Source: Pseudomonas rhizophila (GTDB lineage Bacteria; Pseudomonadota; Gammaproteobacteria; Pseudomonadales; Pseudomonadaceae). From it: DNA of 64,000 nucleotides. Below are positions 27,336 through 37,238 of the stretch, one piece after another. Where the stretch lies: NCBI RefSeq assembly GCF_003033885.1, contig NZ_CP024081.1, positions 2,358,227-2,422,226 on the forward strand, written 5' to 3'. The stretch's first letter is position 1. Each line of letters starts with the position of its first letter. The position numbers and the translations under genes are program-made. The notes below the pieces were generated by a model. The model was not told the origin of the DNA and ran no database searches. It worked only from the letters and a program-made list of their open reading frames with translations.

Positions 27336-29576
27336 ATGCGCACAGGGATGGTCGCGCTTGCACTCGGGCTGCTGACCCCGGTTTTTTGCCCGGCGCTGCC
27401 GCCGCTGTGGCTGATTGCGGTCATGCTTGTGCTGGCGCTGATGGTTTTGCCGTTTCGAACTCATCCGCTGGGTTTTTTCCTGATCGGGCTGGCTTGGGCG
27501 TGTCTGTCGGCGCAACTGGCCCTGGACGATCGGTTGCCCGCCGCGCTGGATGGAGAAACCCGCTGGGTCGAAGGGCGCGTCGTCGGTTTACCGCAATATA
27601 ACGAAGGTGTGGTGCGCTTTGAACTGGCCGATGCCCATTCCCGCCGCACACGGCTGCCGTCGTCGATGCGCCTGGCCTGGTTCGGTGGACCGCCTGTGAG
27701 CAGCGGCGAACGTTGGCGATTGGCGGTAAAGCTCAAACGCCCCACCGGGCTACTGAACCCCAATGGCTTCGATTACCAGGCCTGGCTGTTGAGCCGCGGC
27801 ATCGGCGCGACTGGCACGGTCAAGGACGGTCATCTCCGGCAACCTGCCCAAGGTGCCTGGCGCGACGGCGTGCGTCAGGCGCTGGCGCAAGTCGACGCCC
27901 AGGGCCGCTCCGGGGCGCTGGCGGCATTGGTCCTGGGGGACGGAGCTGGGCTGAGTCGTGATGACTGGCAGGTACTGCAAGACACCGGTACGGTCCATCT
28001 GCTGGTGATCTCCGGGCAGCACATCGGCCTGCTTGCCGCACTGGTGTACCTGCTGGTGGCAGGTGCGGCGCGCTATGGCATGTGGCCGGTGCGTCTGCCG
28101 TGGCTACCTTGGGCCTGCGCTCTGGCCTTTATCGCAGCCTTGGGTTACGGCTTGCTCGCCGGCTTCGAGGTGCCGGTGCGGCGCGCTTGCGCGATGATCG
28201 GCCTGGTGCTGCTGTGGCGTTTGCGTTACCGGCATCCGGACCCCTGGTGGGCGTGGCTGCTGGCTTTCAATGGGGTGCTGGTGTTCGATCCATTGGCCAG
28301 CCTGCGGCCAGGGTTCTGGCTGTCGTTCGCCGCGGTGGCGATCCTGATGTTTACTTTCGGCGCACGCTTGGGGCCCTGGCGCTGGTGGCAAACCTGGACC
28401 CGTGCCCAATGGCTGGTGGCAGTCGGACTGTGCCCGATCCTGTTGATATTGGGTTTGCCGATCAGCCTCAGCGGGCCTCTGGTGAACCTGGTGGCGGTGC
28501 CTTGGGTCAGCCTACTGGTGTTGCCGCCGGCGCTGCTCGGTACGGCGTTGTTGCCGATGCCGTTCGTGGGTGAAGGGCTGCTTTGGATCGCCGGCGGGTT
28601 GCTCGATCTGCTCTTCAAGGGGCTGGCGCTGGTGGCCGGGCGAATACCCGCATGGGTGCCTGCGGCTATCCCCCTGTGGGTGTGGTGCATGGCCGCTCTG
28701 GGGGCTTTGTTACTGTTGCTGCCCAAAGGCGTGCCACTGCGGGTACTGGGATGGCCCATGGTGCTGCTGGTGGTTTTCCCTCCGAGGGAGGATGTGCCTC
28801 CGGGGCAGGCCGAAATCTGGCAACTGGACGTGGGTCAAGGGTTGGCGGTGCTGGTACGCACCCGTCATCATGCCTTGCTTTACGACGCGGGGCCGCGCTT
28901 TGGCGAGGCCGACGCGGGTGAGCGCGTGGTGCTGCCGACCCTGCGCAAGCTGGGCGTCGCCGGGTTGGACCTGATGCTGCTCAGCCATGCCGACGCCGAT
29001 CACGCCGGCGGCGCCCAAGCGGTGCGCAATGGCTTGCCAACGGTCCGGGTGGTCAGTGGCGACCCCGCCGCGTTGCCTGCCGCTTTGCAGGCAGAGGCGT
29101 GCGACAGTGGCGCGCGCTGGGAGTGGGACGGGGTCAGGTTCGAGCTGTGGCAATGGTCATCTGCCCTTGAAAGCAACCAGAGATCCTGCGTTCTGCTGGT
29201 CGAGGCTGGCGATGAGCGGTTGTTGCTCACCGGAGACATCGATAGCCATGCCGAGCGCGCGTTGCTCGACGGGCCCCTGGCCGTGCCGGTCCAGTGGCTG
29301 GCGGCGCCCCATCACGGTAGCCGCAGTTCATCGTCGATGTTGCTGTTGTCACGGCTCAAACCCCATTCGGTGTTGATCTCCCGAGGGCAGGGCAATGCAT
29401 TCGGCCATCCTCATCCGCGAGTGCTGGCTCGTTATCGCCGCTTGGGCATGGCGATCTACGACAGTGCCGAACAGGGTGCCATTCGTCTGCAACTGGGGGC
29501 CTTCGAAGCTCCGCGCCTTCAGGCCGGCCAACGGCGCTACTGGCGCGACCCGCCATCTGCGGGACCATGGCCGTAA
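27336..29576 (+). CDS. comEC: DNA internalisation channel ComEC/Rec2
   Basis: 746 aa. An N-terminal membrane/DUF4131 part is followed by the competence domain (with DTGTVHLLVISGQHIGLLAA), many membrane helices, and a C-terminal metallo-beta-lactamase-like domain with LLSHADADHAGG and AAPHHGSRSS. It forms the inner-membrane channel for single-stranded DNA during uptake. The ATG at 27336 follows AAGGA by 7 nt; an upstream in-frame ATG at 27303 lacks a ribosome-binding site. Confidence 0.9.
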   Translation: MRTGMVALALGLLTPVFCPALPPLWLIAVMLVLALMVLPFRTHPLGFFLIGLAWACLSAQLALDDRLPAALDGETRWVEGRVVGLPQYNEGVVRFELADAHSRRTRLPSSMRLAWFGGPPVSSGERWRLAVKLKRPTGLLNPNGFDYQAWLLSRGIGATGTVKDGHLRQPAQGAWRDGVRQALAQVDAQGRSGALAALVLGDGAGLSRDDWQVLQDTGTVHLLVISGQHIGLLAALVYLLVAGAARYGMWPVRLPWLPWACALAFIAALGYGLLAGFEVPVRRACAMIGLVLLWRLRYRHPDPWWAWLLAFNGVLVFDPLASLRPGFWLSFAAVAILMFTFGARLGPWRWWQTWTRAQWLVAVGLCPILLILGLPISLSGPLVNLVAVPWVSLLVLPPALLGTALLPMPFVGEGLLWIAGGLLDLLFKGLALVAGRIPAWVPAAIPLWVWCMAALGALLLLLPKGVPLRVLGWPMVLLVVFPPREDVPPGQAEIWQLDVGQGLAVLVRTRHHALLYDAGPRFGEADAGERVVLPTLRKLGVAGLDLMLLSHADADHAGGAQAVRNGLPTVRVVSGDPAALPAALQAEACDSGARWEWDGVRFELWQWSSALESNQRSCVLLVEAGDERLLLTGDIDSHAERALLDGPLAVPVQWLAAPHHGSRSSSSMLLLSRLKPHSVLISRGQGNAFGHPHPRVLARYRRLGMAIYDSAEQGAIRLQLGAFEAPRLQAGQRRYWRDPPSAGPWP

Positions 29577-29678
29577 CCTTGACCCGGGTCATCCTCGACG
29601 ACGGTGTTATCGGCGGGGCGGGCCTGCAAGGCGAGTCTGTATGATAAAGTGGCGCACTTTTTCGAGGGGGCTGTCACT

Positions 29679-30314
29679 GTGTGGGAATTGGTCAAATCCG
29701 GCGGCTGGATGATGTTGCCGATCATTCTGAGTTCCATCGTGGCGCTGGGAATCGTTGCCGAACGCCTGTGGACCCTGCGGGCCAGCCGCGTGACCCCGGA
29801 GCATTTGCTCGGGCAGGTCTGGGTCTGGATCAAGGACAAGAAACTGAACAAGGACCGGCTCAAGGAGCTGCGGGCCAGTTCACCGCTGGGTGAAATCCTC
29901 GCCGCGGGGCTGGCAAATTCCAAGCATGGTCGCGAGATCATGAAGGAATGCATCGAAGAAGCCGCCGCCCGGGTCATCCATGAGCTGGAGCGCTACATCA
30001 ATGCCCTGGGCACAATTGCCGCCATGGCCCCGTTGCTGGGCCTGTTGGGCACGGTGCTGGGCATGATCGATATTTTCAGTTCGTTCACCGGCGCCGGCAT
30101 GACCGCCAATGCCTCGGTGCTGGCAGGGGGGATTTCCAAGGCCTTGATCACCACGGCCGCCGGGTTGATGGTGGGGATTCCTTCGGTGTTTTTCCATCGC
30201 TTCCTGCAACGGCGCATCGATGAGTTGGTGGTGGGCATGGAGCAGGAGGCCATCAAGTTGGTCGAGGTGGTGCAAGGCGACCGTGACGTGGACCTGGCCG
30301 AGGGCAAGAAGTGA
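29679..30314 (+). CDS. exbB: ExbB/TolQ-family proton channel subunit
   Basis: 211 aa, MotA/TolQ/ExbB type, with three membrane segments (about residues 10-30, 110-135 and 155-175). The conserved GTVLGMIDIF and ISKALITTAAGLMVGIP regions are seen. It uses the proton-motive force with ExbD to energise an envelope partner. The GTG start at 29679 follows GAGGGGG by 8 nt. It overlaps exbD by 4 nt and lies upstream of lpxK. Confidence 0.9.
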   Translation: MWELVKSGGWMMLPIILSSIVALGIVAERLWTLRASRVTPEHLLGQVWVWIKDKKLNKDRLKELRASSPLGEILAAGLANSKHGREIMKECIEEAAARVIHELERYINALGTIAAMAPLLGLLGTVLGMIDIFSSFTGAGMTANASVLAGGISKALITTAAGLMVGIPSVFFHRFLQRRIDELVVGMEQEAIKLVEVVQGDRDVDLAEGKK

Positions 30315-30739
30315 AATTCCGCCGCAAACCACGGGAAACCGTCGAGATCAACCTTGCGTCGCTGATTGACGTGGTGTTCATCCTGCTGCTGTTTTTCGTC
30401 GTGACCACCACCTTCACCCGGGAAACCCAGCTCAAGGTGGAACTGCCGGAAGCGGTCAGCGGCTCGCCTGCCGAAGACCAGCAACTCAAGAACCTGGAAG
30501 TCACGATCAGTGCCGAAGGGACGTTTTCGGTGAACAATCAGTTGCTGCCCAAGAGCGACCTGGCGAGTCTGATCGATGCGCTGCAGAAGGAGTCCGGCGG
30601 CGACACCAGTTTGCCGCTGTCCATCAGCGCCGACGGCAAGACCCCACATCAATCCGTCATCACCGCCATGGACGCGGCCGGCAAGCTCGGCTTCAGCCAT
30701 CTGCGCATGACCACCGTCGAGGCGGCGCCGGCACCCTGA
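30311..30739 (+). CDS. exbD: ExbD/TolR-family protein
   Basis: 142 aa. A short cytoplasmic N-terminus is followed by one membrane helix with the functional Asp ([21 protein letters not shown]) and a periplasmic domain. It is the partner of the ExbB-like protein. GTG start overlapping the exbB stop; its own stop overlaps the lpxK ATG. Confidence 0.91.
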   Translation: MKFRRKPRETVEINLASLIDVVFILLLFFVVTTTFTRETQLKVELPEAVSGSPAEDQQLKNLEVTISAEGTFSVNNQLLPKSDLASLIDALQKESGGDTSLPLSISADGKTPHQSVITAMDAAGKLGFSHLRMTTVEAAPAP

Positions 30740-31749
30740 TGGCCATGTCTGATCGATTGCTCGCCGCCTGGTACGAAGGTCACCCGGCCCTGACGCTGTT
30801 GCGACCACTGGAGTGGTTGTACCGTCGGGTGGTGATGGGCAAACGCGAGCGTTTTCTGGCGGGCGAAGGTGAGATTTACCAACCGCCCGTGCCGCTGGTG
30901 GTCGTGGGGAACATCACGGTTGGCGGCACCGGCAAGACCCCATTGATCCTGTGGATGATTGAGCATTGCCAGCGCCGTGGCCTGCGGGTCGGCGTGGTGA
31001 GCCGGGGTTATGGCGCCAAACCACCCCATTTGCCCTGGCGAGTCGAAGCCGGGCAGGGCGCCGACATCGCCGGTGATGAGCCACTGCTGATTGTCCAGCG
31101 CAGCGGCGTGCCATTGATGATCGATCCGGATCGCAGCCGGGCGGTCCAGGCGCTGCTGGAGACTCAACCGCTGGACCTGATCCTGTCCGACGACGGCATG
31201 CAACATTACCGCCTGGCTCGGGATCTTGAACTGGTGCTGATCGACAACGCCCGCGGCCTGGGCAATCGACGTTGTCTGCCTGCCGGTCCGCTGCGTGAAC
31301 CCGTGGAGCGTCTGCAATCGGTCGATGCCGTGCTATTCAACGGCGCCAGCGCCGACCGCGAAGACGGCTTTGCCTTCGAGCTGCGACCCACAGCTCTGGT
31401 GAACCTGGCCAGCGGCGAACGGCGTCCACTGGACCATTTCCCGCCCGGCCAGGCCCTGCATGCCGTGGCCGGGATCGGCAATCCCCGGCGTTTCTTCAAC
31501 ACCCTCGAAACGCTACACTGGCGACCTATACCGCACGGGTTTGTCGACCACGCCCAATACAGCGCCCAGGCATTGAATTTCACGCCATCGTTGCCGGTGG
31601 TCATGACGGAAAAGGACGCGGTCAAATGCCGTGCCTTCGCCGAGCCCCACTGGTGGTACCTGGCGGTGGATGCCGCGCCGTCGCCAGCCTTCGCGGACTG
31701 GTTCGATACCCAGTTGATGCGCCTGTTGCCGGATCGGCTTTTGCCTTAA
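30739..31749 (+). CDS. lpxK: tetraacyldisaccharide 4'-kinase LpxK
   Basis: 336 aa. It phosphorylates the lipid A disaccharide precursor at the 4' position in the inner membrane. The P-loop [14 protein letters not shown] (about residues 55-68), GVVSRGYG and [11 protein letters not shown] are all present. The ATG is followed by another in-frame Met two codons later, so either could be used. It sits directly after exbD with a 1-nt overlap. Confidence 0.95.
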   Translation: MAMSDRLLAAWYEGHPALTLLRPLEWLYRRVVMGKRERFLAGEGEIYQPPVPLVVVGNITVGGTGKTPLILWMIEHCQRRGLRVGVVSRGYGAKPPHLPWRVEAGQGADIAGDEPLLIVQRSGVPLMIDPDRSRAVQALLETQPLDLILSDDGMQHYRLARDLELVLIDNARGLGNRRCLPAGPLREPVERLQSVDAVLFNGASADREDGFAFELRPTALVNLASGERRPLDHFPPGQALHAVAGIGNPRRFFNTLETLHWRPIPHGFVDHAQYSAQALNFTPSLPVVMTEKDAVKCRAFAEPHWWYLAVDAAPSPAFADWFDTQLMRLLPDRLLP

Positions 31750-31772
31750 ACCATTTATCCAGGGAAATGTTC

Positions 31773-31958
31773 ATGGACACCAAACTGCTCGACATTCTGG
31801 CCTGCCCGGTCTGCAAAGGCCCCCTCAAGCTCAGCGCCGACAAAACCGAGCTGATCAGCAAAGGCGCCGGCCTGGCCTATCCGATTCGCGATGGCATTCC
31901 GGTGATGCTCGAAAGCGAGGCCCGTACCCTGACCACCGACGAGCGCCTGGATAAATGA
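31773..31958 (+). CDS. ycaR: Trm112/YcaR-family small protein
   Basis: 61 aa, starting [18 protein letters not shown] with one CxxC (Cys11, Cys14) and [12 protein letters not shown]. Bacterial Trm112-like proteins may activate methyltransferases; its role here is not known. The ATG at 31773 is 7 nt after AGGGA; the ATG at 31767 is too close. The stop overlaps kdsB by 4 nt. Confidence 0.9.
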   Translation: MDTKLLDILACPVCKGPLKLSADKTELISKGAGLAYPIRDGIPVMLESEARTLTTDERLDK

Positions 31959-32719
31959 CCGCAGCCTTTACCGTTGTCATTCCGTCGCGCTTTGCCTCAA
32001 CGCGCCTGCCCGGCAAACCGTTGCTGTTGATCGCCGGCAAGCCGATGATCCAGCACGTATGGGAGCAGGCCTGCAAAAGCAGCGCCCAGCGCGTGGTAGT
32101 GGCGACCGACGATGCGCGCATCGTGGAGGCCTGCAAGGGCTTTGGCGCCGAAGTGGTACTGACTCGCGAGGATCACAACTCCGGAACCGATCGTCTGGCG
32201 GAAGTCGCCGCCAAGCTGGGCCTGGAACCCGACGCCATCGTGGTCAATGTGCAGGGCGATGAACCGTTGATCCCGTCCAGTGTGATCGATCAGGTTGCTA
32301 ACAATCTGGCAGCCCATCCCGAAGCGCGCATGGCCACCCTGGCCGAGCCGATCGAGGATCTGCAAACCCTGTTCAACCCCAATGTGGTCAAGGTCGTCAG
32401 CGATCTCAATGGCCTGGCGTTGACCTTCAGCCGCGCCACCTTGCCCTGGGCCCGTGATGCATTCGCGCAAAGTCGGGACGTCATGCCTGACGGCGTGCCG
32501 TACCGCCGCCACATCGGCATCTACGCTTACCGCGCCGGTTTCCTCCAGGATTTCGTCGCCTGGGGCCCGTGCTGGCTGGAAAACACCGAATCCCTGGAGC
32601 AACTGCGTGCCCTGTGGCACGGCGTGCGAATCCATGTCGCCGATGCGCTGATTGCTCCGCCGACCGGCGTCGACACCGTGGAAGACCTCGAGCGCGTTCG
32701 TCGCCTGCTGGAGGCCTGA
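31955..32719 (+). CDS. kdsB: CMP-KDO synthetase KdsB
   Basis: 254 aa 3-deoxy-manno-octulosonate cytidylyltransferase that activates KDO for LPS inner-core synthesis. The N-terminus [20 protein letters not shown] and [21 protein letters not shown] and [11 protein letters not shown] motifs match the family. Overlaps the genes on both sides. Confidence 0.96.
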   Translation: MTAAFTVVIPSRFASTRLPGKPLLLIAGKPMIQHVWEQACKSSAQRVVVATDDARIVEACKGFGAEVVLTREDHNSGTDRLAEVAAKLGLEPDAIVVNVQGDEPLIPSSVIDQVANNLAAHPEARMATLAEPIEDLQTLFNPNVVKVVSDLNGLALTFSRATLPWARDAFAQSRDVMPDGVPYRRHIGIYAYRAGFLQDFVAWGPCWLENTESLEQLRALWHGVRIHVADALIAPPTGVDTVEDLERVRRLLEA

Positions 32720-33183
32720 TGCGGGTTCTGTTTGTCTGCCTCGGCAACATCTGCCGATCACCCACCGCCGAAGGCATCCTGCGGCACAAGCTGCGCGAGG
32801 CCGGGCTGGCCGAGCAGGTGGAAGTCGCCTCCGCCGGCACCGGTGACTGGCACGTCGGCAAGGCCCCGGACAAGCGCAGCCAGGCTGCGGCCCTACGACG
32901 CGGCTATGACCTGTCGGCCCAGCGTGCCCGCCAGGTCAGCCGGGCCGATTTCGCCACTTATGACCTGATCCTGGCGATGGACGGCAGCAACCTGCGCAAT
33001 CTGAAAGCCCTGCAACCGAGCAATGGCAGGGCCGAACTGGATCTGTTCCTGCGCCGCTACGAGGCTGAACTCGATGACGTGCCGGACCCGTACTACGACG
33101 GCGAACAGGGTTTCGAGCAAGTGCTGGACCTGATCGAGCGTGCCACGGACCGCCTGGTGATCGAATTGAAGGGGCGGCTATGA
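32719..33183 (+). CDS. low-molecular-weight protein tyrosine phosphatase
   Basis: 154 aa. The P-loop CLGNICRSP (C-X5-R, Cys7 and Arg13) is at the N-terminus, and the general-acid Asp is in DVPDPYYDGEQGF. The enzyme dephosphorylates phosphotyrosine or small phosphoesters. The ATG at 32719 is at the kdsB stop; the longer frame runs through kdsB. Its placement between kdsB and murB is conserved in pseudomonads as I recall. Confidence 0.93.
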   Translation: MRVLFVCLGNICRSPTAEGILRHKLREAGLAEQVEVASAGTGDWHVGKAPDKRSQAAALRRGYDLSAQRARQVSRADFATYDLILAMDGSNLRNLKALQPSNGRAELDLFLRRYEAELDDVPDPYYDGEQGFEQVLDLIERATDRLVIELKGRL

Positions 33184-34199
33184 CCTTGCAGGTGCGGGCC
33201 GGCGTCAGCCTCAAGCCGTTCAACAGCTTTGGCGTGGACGTCACCGCCCGGTTATTCGCCGAAGCCCACAGCGACGCCGATGTCCGCCAGGCGCTGGCCT
33301 ATGCCAGCGCCAATGACGTGCCGTTGCTGGTGATCGGTGGCGGCAGCAACCTGCTGCTGACCGGTGATATCGACGCGCTGGTGTTGCGCATGGCCAGCCA
33401 AGGGATTCGTCTGCTCAGCGATGATGGCGAGCGGGTGCTGATCGAAGCCGAAGCAGGCGAACCGTGGCACCCCTTCGTCCAGTACACGCTGGCGCAAGGC
33501 TGGTCGGGGCTGGAGAACCTCAGCCTGATCCCCGGTACGGTGGGGGCCGCACCGATGCAAAACATCGGTGCCTACGGTGTGGAGATCAAGGATGTGTTCG
33601 CCGGCCTTACCGCCCTGGATCGGCAAACCGGCGAGCTGCACGATTTCACCCTCGAAGAATGCCGTTTCGCCTACCGCGACAGCCTGTTCAAGCAGCAAGC
33701 GGGTCGTTGGCTGATCCTGCGGGTGCGCTTTGCCCTCAGTCGCGCCGCGCATCTGCACCTGGAGTACGGCCCGGTCCGCCAGCGGTTGACCGAACTGGGC
33801 ATCGAACAGGCGACTCCCTCGGATGTCAGCCGGGCCATCTGCAGCATCCGCAGTGAAAAGCTCCCTGACCCGGCCGTGCTGGGCAATGCCGGCAGTTTCT
33901 TCAAGAACCCGCTGGTGCCGGCTTCGCACGTCGCGCAACTCAAGCTTCAATACCCGGATCTGGTGGCTTATCCACAACCCCAAGGGCAGATGAAAATTGC
34001 CGCCGGTTGGTTGATCGAGCGGGCCGGCTGGAAGGGCTTTCGCGAAGGCGACGCCGGGGTGCATAAGTTGCAGGCGTTGGTGCTGGTCAACTACGGCTGC
34101 GCCACCGGTCCACAATTGCTGGATCTGGCCCTGCGTATCCAGAAAGACATTGCCGAGCGTTTTCAGGTCAATCTGGAAATGGAGCCCAATCGGTACTGA
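33180..34199 (+). CDS. murB: UDP-N-acetylenolpyruvoylglucosamine reductase MurB
   Basis: 339 aa, type I MurB. FAD-binding blocks LVIGGGSNLLL and LSLIPGTVGAAPMQNIGAYG and the C-terminal GNAGSFFKNP, with the Ser proton donor, are present. It makes UDP-MurNAc for peptidoglycan. Overlaps the phosphatase stop by 4 nt; a strong terminator follows. Confidence 0.96.
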   Translation: MTLQVRAGVSLKPFNSFGVDVTARLFAEAHSDADVRQALAYASANDVPLLVIGGGSNLLLTGDIDALVLRMASQGIRLLSDDGERVLIEAEAGEPWHPFVQYTLAQGWSGLENLSLIPGTVGAAPMQNIGAYGVEIKDVFAGLTALDRQTGELHDFTLEECRFAYRDSLFKQQAGRWLILRVRFALSRAAHLHLEYGPVRQRLTELGIEQATPSDVSRAICSIRSEKLPDPAVLGNAGSFFKNPLVPASHVAQLKLQYPDLVAYPQPQGQMKIAAGWLIERAGWKGFREGDAGVHKLQALVLVNYGCATGPQLLDLALRIQKDIAERFQVNLEMEPNRY

Positions 34200-34216
34200 A
34201 CCTGGCTTTCACCGAG

Positions 34217-34271
34217 CGCCCTGCACAACCTCGCACAAGGATCATTTGTGCAGGATTGTGCAGGGCGTTTT
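34217..34271 (+). terminator. long-stem terminator after murB
   Basis: The 22-nt arms 34217-34238 and 34246-34267 pair with three mismatches, starting CGCCCTGCACAA and ending TTGTGCAGGGCG, followed by TTTT. It ends the comEC-murB transcription unit. Confidence 0.85.
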
Positions 34272-34302
34272 GCTTAATCCTGGGTTAATTTAGTGAGCTA
34301 AC

Positions 34303-34319
34303 GATGCGACCATCGCATC
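34303..34319. promoter_or_regulatory. inverted repeat upstream of iorA
   Basis: Arms GATGCGA and TCGCATC separated by CCA, in the 256-bp gap between murB and iorA. It could be an operator for the molybdenum hydroxylase genes or a small hairpin; no clear -35/-10 is visible next to it. Confidence 0.4.
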
Positions 34320-34455
34320 ATTGAAGGCCCAGTGCAGACGCCTGCGTGTTTGCACAAGAGAGCCCGATTAGCCTGAGTCAGTCTGCGCCAACCGAACCGT
34401 TGTCCAAACGGCAGATTGCTCGACCCCATAATTCGATCACCGTGCGGGCGTGCTC

Positions 34456-34926
34456 ATGATTACCTTGAAACTCAATGGAAAAGATCACCAACTGGATGTG
34501 ACCGAGGACATGCCGCTGCTGTGGGCTATCCGGGATGTGGCCGGTTACAACGGCACCAAGTTCGGCTGCGGCATGGGCCTGTGTGGCGCCTGTACCATTC
34601 ACATCGACGGCGCCCCGGCGCGCAGTTGCATCACCCCGATTGGTTCGGTGAAAGGCCAGAACGTCACCACCATCGATGCCCTTCATGTCGACCCGGTCGG
34701 GCAAATTGTCCAGAAGGCCTGGCTCGATACCGCCGTGGCCCAGTGCGGCTACTGTCAGGGCGGGCAGATCATGTCCGCGACCGCCTTGCTCAAGACCAAT
34801 CCCAACCCGAGCGATGAGCAGATCGAAGAGGCCATGGTCGGCAACATCTGCCGCTGCGGCACTTATAACCGGATCAAGACTGCGATCCGCCAGGCTTCCA
34901 CCCACCTGAAGGAGGCCAAGGCATGA
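34456..34926 (+). CDS. iorA: [2Fe-2S] subunit of molybdenum hydroxylase (IorA-like)
   Basis: 156 aa. An N-terminal plant-type [2Fe-2S] domain has GCGMGLCGACTIH, and a C-terminal [2Fe-2S] domain has CGYCQGGQIM and GNICRCGTYNRIK. It carries electrons for an isoquinoline 1-oxidoreductase/aldehyde-oxidase-like enzyme with IorB. The ribosome-binding site is weak; the GTG two codons upstream is an alternative start. Overlaps iorB by 4 nt. Confidence 0.9.
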   Translation: MITLKLNGKDHQLDVTEDMPLLWAIRDVAGYNGTKFGCGMGLCGACTIHIDGAPARSCITPIGSVKGQNVTTIDALHVDPVGQIVQKAWLDTAVAQCGYCQGGQIMSATALLKTNPNPSDEQIEEAMVGNICRCGTYNRIKTAIRQASTHLKEAKA

Positions 34927-37238
34927 GCCGCTTGCCCAATGATTTTGTGCTGAGCAACCTCAGCCGCCGTGGTTTCCTCAAAGGCGCGAGCGCCACGGGT
35001 GTGTTGGTGCTGGCCGCCAGTTGGGGCCTGCCGGACGCCTTTGCCGAGGACAAGAAGTTCGGCGGCGAGGGCATGCCCAATGGTGTGATCGACGACCCGA
35101 AGGTGTACGTGAGCATCGCCACCGATGGCAGCGTGACGGTGATCTGCAACCGTTCGGAAATGGGCCAGGGTGTGCGCACCAGCCTGACCATGGTGGTGGC
35201 CGATGAACTGGACGCTGACTGGGCGCAGGTCAAGGTGCGGCAGGCACCGGCGGATGAGGTGCGCTTCGGCAACCAGGACACCGATGGCTCGCGCAGTATG
35301 CGCCACTGGTACGAACCAATGCGTCGTTGCGGGGCCGCTGCCCGGACCATGCTGGAGCTGGCCGCCGCTGCCCAGTGGAATGTCCCGGCGAGTGAGTGTC
35401 GTGCTCAATTGCACAAAGTCGTGCACCAGCCTTCCGGTCGGGAACTGGGGTATGGCGCGTTGGCCGCCGCGGCCAGTGCCTTGCCAGTTCCCGCCCGTGA
35501 CAGCCTGCGCCTCAAGCAACCTTCGGAGTTTCGCTACATCGGTAAGGAGTCGAGCCGGGCCATCGATGGCGAAGACGTCGTCAACGGGCGTGCCGTGTTC
35601 GGCGCCGATGTACATTTCGATGGCATGCTCTATGCCGTCGTGGCTCGCCCGCCAGTCTATGGTGGCAAGGTCAAGCGCGTGGACAGCAGCGCGGCGCTGA
35701 AAGTACCGGGCGTGGTCAAGGTGCTGCAGATCGAAGGACGTCCGTTGCCCTCCGAGTTCCAGCCTCTGGGCGGCGTGGCGGTAGTGGCGAAAAACACCTG
35801 GGCGGCGATCAAGGGCCGCGAGGCGCTGAAAATCGAGTGGGATGACGGCCCGAATGCAGGCTATGACTCCGTCGCCTATCGCAAGGAACTGGAAGCTGCG
35901 GCCCTCAAGCCCGGGAAAGTCTTGCGCAACACTGGCGATCTGGACGACGCGCTGGCCAAGGCTGACGCAACCCTGGAGGCGTCCTATTACCTGCCGCACC
36001 TGTCGCAGTCGCCGATGGAGCCGATGGTCGCCGTCGCCCGGTTCAAGGATGGCCAGTGCGAAGCCTGGGCACCGAGCCAGGCGCCGCAGGTCACCCGTGA
36101 ACGCGTCGCCGAACGATTGGGGATCCCTTTCGACAAGGTTATCGTGCACATCACGCTGCTGGGCGGTGGTTTCGGGCGCAAGTCCAAGCCCGATTTCGTC
36201 CTCGAGGCGGCCGTGTTGGCCAAGGAGTTTCCAGGCCAGGCGGTGCGGGTGCAATGGACCCGCGAAGATGACATCCATCATTCGTATTTCCACACCGTAT
36301 CGGCCGAATACCTCAAGGCTGGCCTGAACCAGGACGGGATGCCGTCCGGCTGGCTGCATCGCACCGTAGCCCCGAGCATTACCGCACTGTTTGCACCGGG
36401 CATGACCCACGAAGCGCCGTTCGAAGTGGGCATGGGCGTGACCAACATGGCTTACGCAATTCCCAACATGCGCCTGGAGAACCCCGAAGCGGTGGCCCAT
36501 ACGAGGGTTGGCTGGTACCGCTCGGTGTCGAATATTCCCCACGGTTTTGCGATTCAGAGTTTCATCGACGAATTGGCCCACAAGGCCGGCCAGGATCCAC
36601 TGGCGTATCACGTCAAATTGCTTGGCCCGGACCGTAAGATCGATCCGCGCACCTTGAATGAAGAATGGAACTACGGCGAATCCCCCGAGCTTTATCCCAT
36701 CGATACGGCGCGGATCCGCACCGTGCTGGAAACCGCCGCCAAGGCCGCCGGGTGGGGCCGCAAACTGCCCAAGGGCCGTGGCCTGGGGCTGGCGGTGCAC
36801 TACAGCTTCGTCACCTATGTGGCGGCAGCGCTGGAGGTGGAGGTCAAGGACGATGGTACGTTGATCGTGCACAAGGCCGATATTGCCGTGGACTGCGGCC
36901 CGCAGATCAACCCCGAGCGTATCCGTTCCCAGTTCGAAGGCGCCTGCGTCATGGGCCTGGGCAATGCGGTGGTGGGGGAGATCAGCTTCAAGGACGGCAA
37001 GGTCCAGCAAGACAACTTCCACATGTACGAAGTGGCGCGCATGTCCTTGGCTCCCAAGGAGGTCGCGGTGCACTTGGTCACGCCGCCGGGCGAGGTGCCG
37101 TTGGGCGGTGTGGGTGAACCGGGTGTGCCGCCGATTGCGCCGGCGCTGTGCAACGCGATTTTCGCCGCCACCGGCAAGCGCATCCGCGAGCTGCCCGTGC
37201 GTTATCAGTTGCAGGGCTGGCAGCAGGCCAAAACCTGA
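34923..37238 (+). CDS. iorB: molybdopterin-binding subunit of molybdenum hydroxylase (IorB-like)
   Basis: 771 aa. The N-terminus has a twin-arginine signal ([20 protein letters not shown]), so the cofactor-loaded complex is predicted to be periplasmic. Xanthine-oxidase-type Moco motifs ([31 protein letters not shown] with the conserved Glu) are present. No FAD subunit is encoded, typical of the two-subunit IorAB type, which passes electrons to a cytochrome or similar acceptor. No cytochrome gene is adjacent. The substrate is likely an aldehyde or N-heterocycle; inference only. Confidence 0.9.
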   Translation: MSRLPNDFVLSNLSRRGFLKGASATGVLVLAASWGLPDAFAEDKKFGGEGMPNGVIDDPKVYVSIATDGSVTVICNRSEMGQGVRTSLTMVVADELDADWAQVKVRQAPADEVRFGNQDTDGSRSMRHWYEPMRRCGAAARTMLELAAAAQWNVPASECRAQLHKVVHQPSGRELGYGALAAAASALPVPARDSLRLKQPSEFRYIGKESSRAIDGEDVVNGRAVFGADVHFDGMLYAVVARPPVYGGKVKRVDSSAALKVPGVVKVLQIEGRPLPSEFQPLGGVAVVAKNTWAAIKGREALKIEWDDGPNAGYDSVAYRKELEAAALKPGKVLRNTGDLDDALAKADATLEASYYLPHLSQSPMEPMVAVARFKDGQCEAWAPSQAPQVTRERVAERLGIPFDKVIVHITLLGGGFGRKSKPDFVLEAAVLAKEFPGQAVRVQWTREDDIHHSYFHTVSAEYLKAGLNQDGMPSGWLHRTVAPSITALFAPGMTHEAPFEVGMGVTNMAYAIPNMRLENPEAVAHTRVGWYRSVSNIPHGFAIQSFIDELAHKAGQDPLAYHVKLLGPDRKIDPRTLNEEWNYGESPELYPIDTARIRTVLETAAKAAGWGRKLPKGRGLGLAVHYSFVTYVAAALEVEVKDDGTLIVHKADIAVDCGPQINPERIRSQFEGACVMGLGNAVVGEISFKDGKVQQDNFHMYEVARMSLAPKEVAVHLVTPPGEVPLGGVGEPGVPPIAPALCNAIFAATGKRIRELPVRYQLQGWQQAKT

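Noticed and set aside
34863..37073. 736-codon minus-strand frame opposite iorAB
   Set aside because: Antisense shadow; IorA and IorB have cofactor motifs and a Tat signal on the plus strand.
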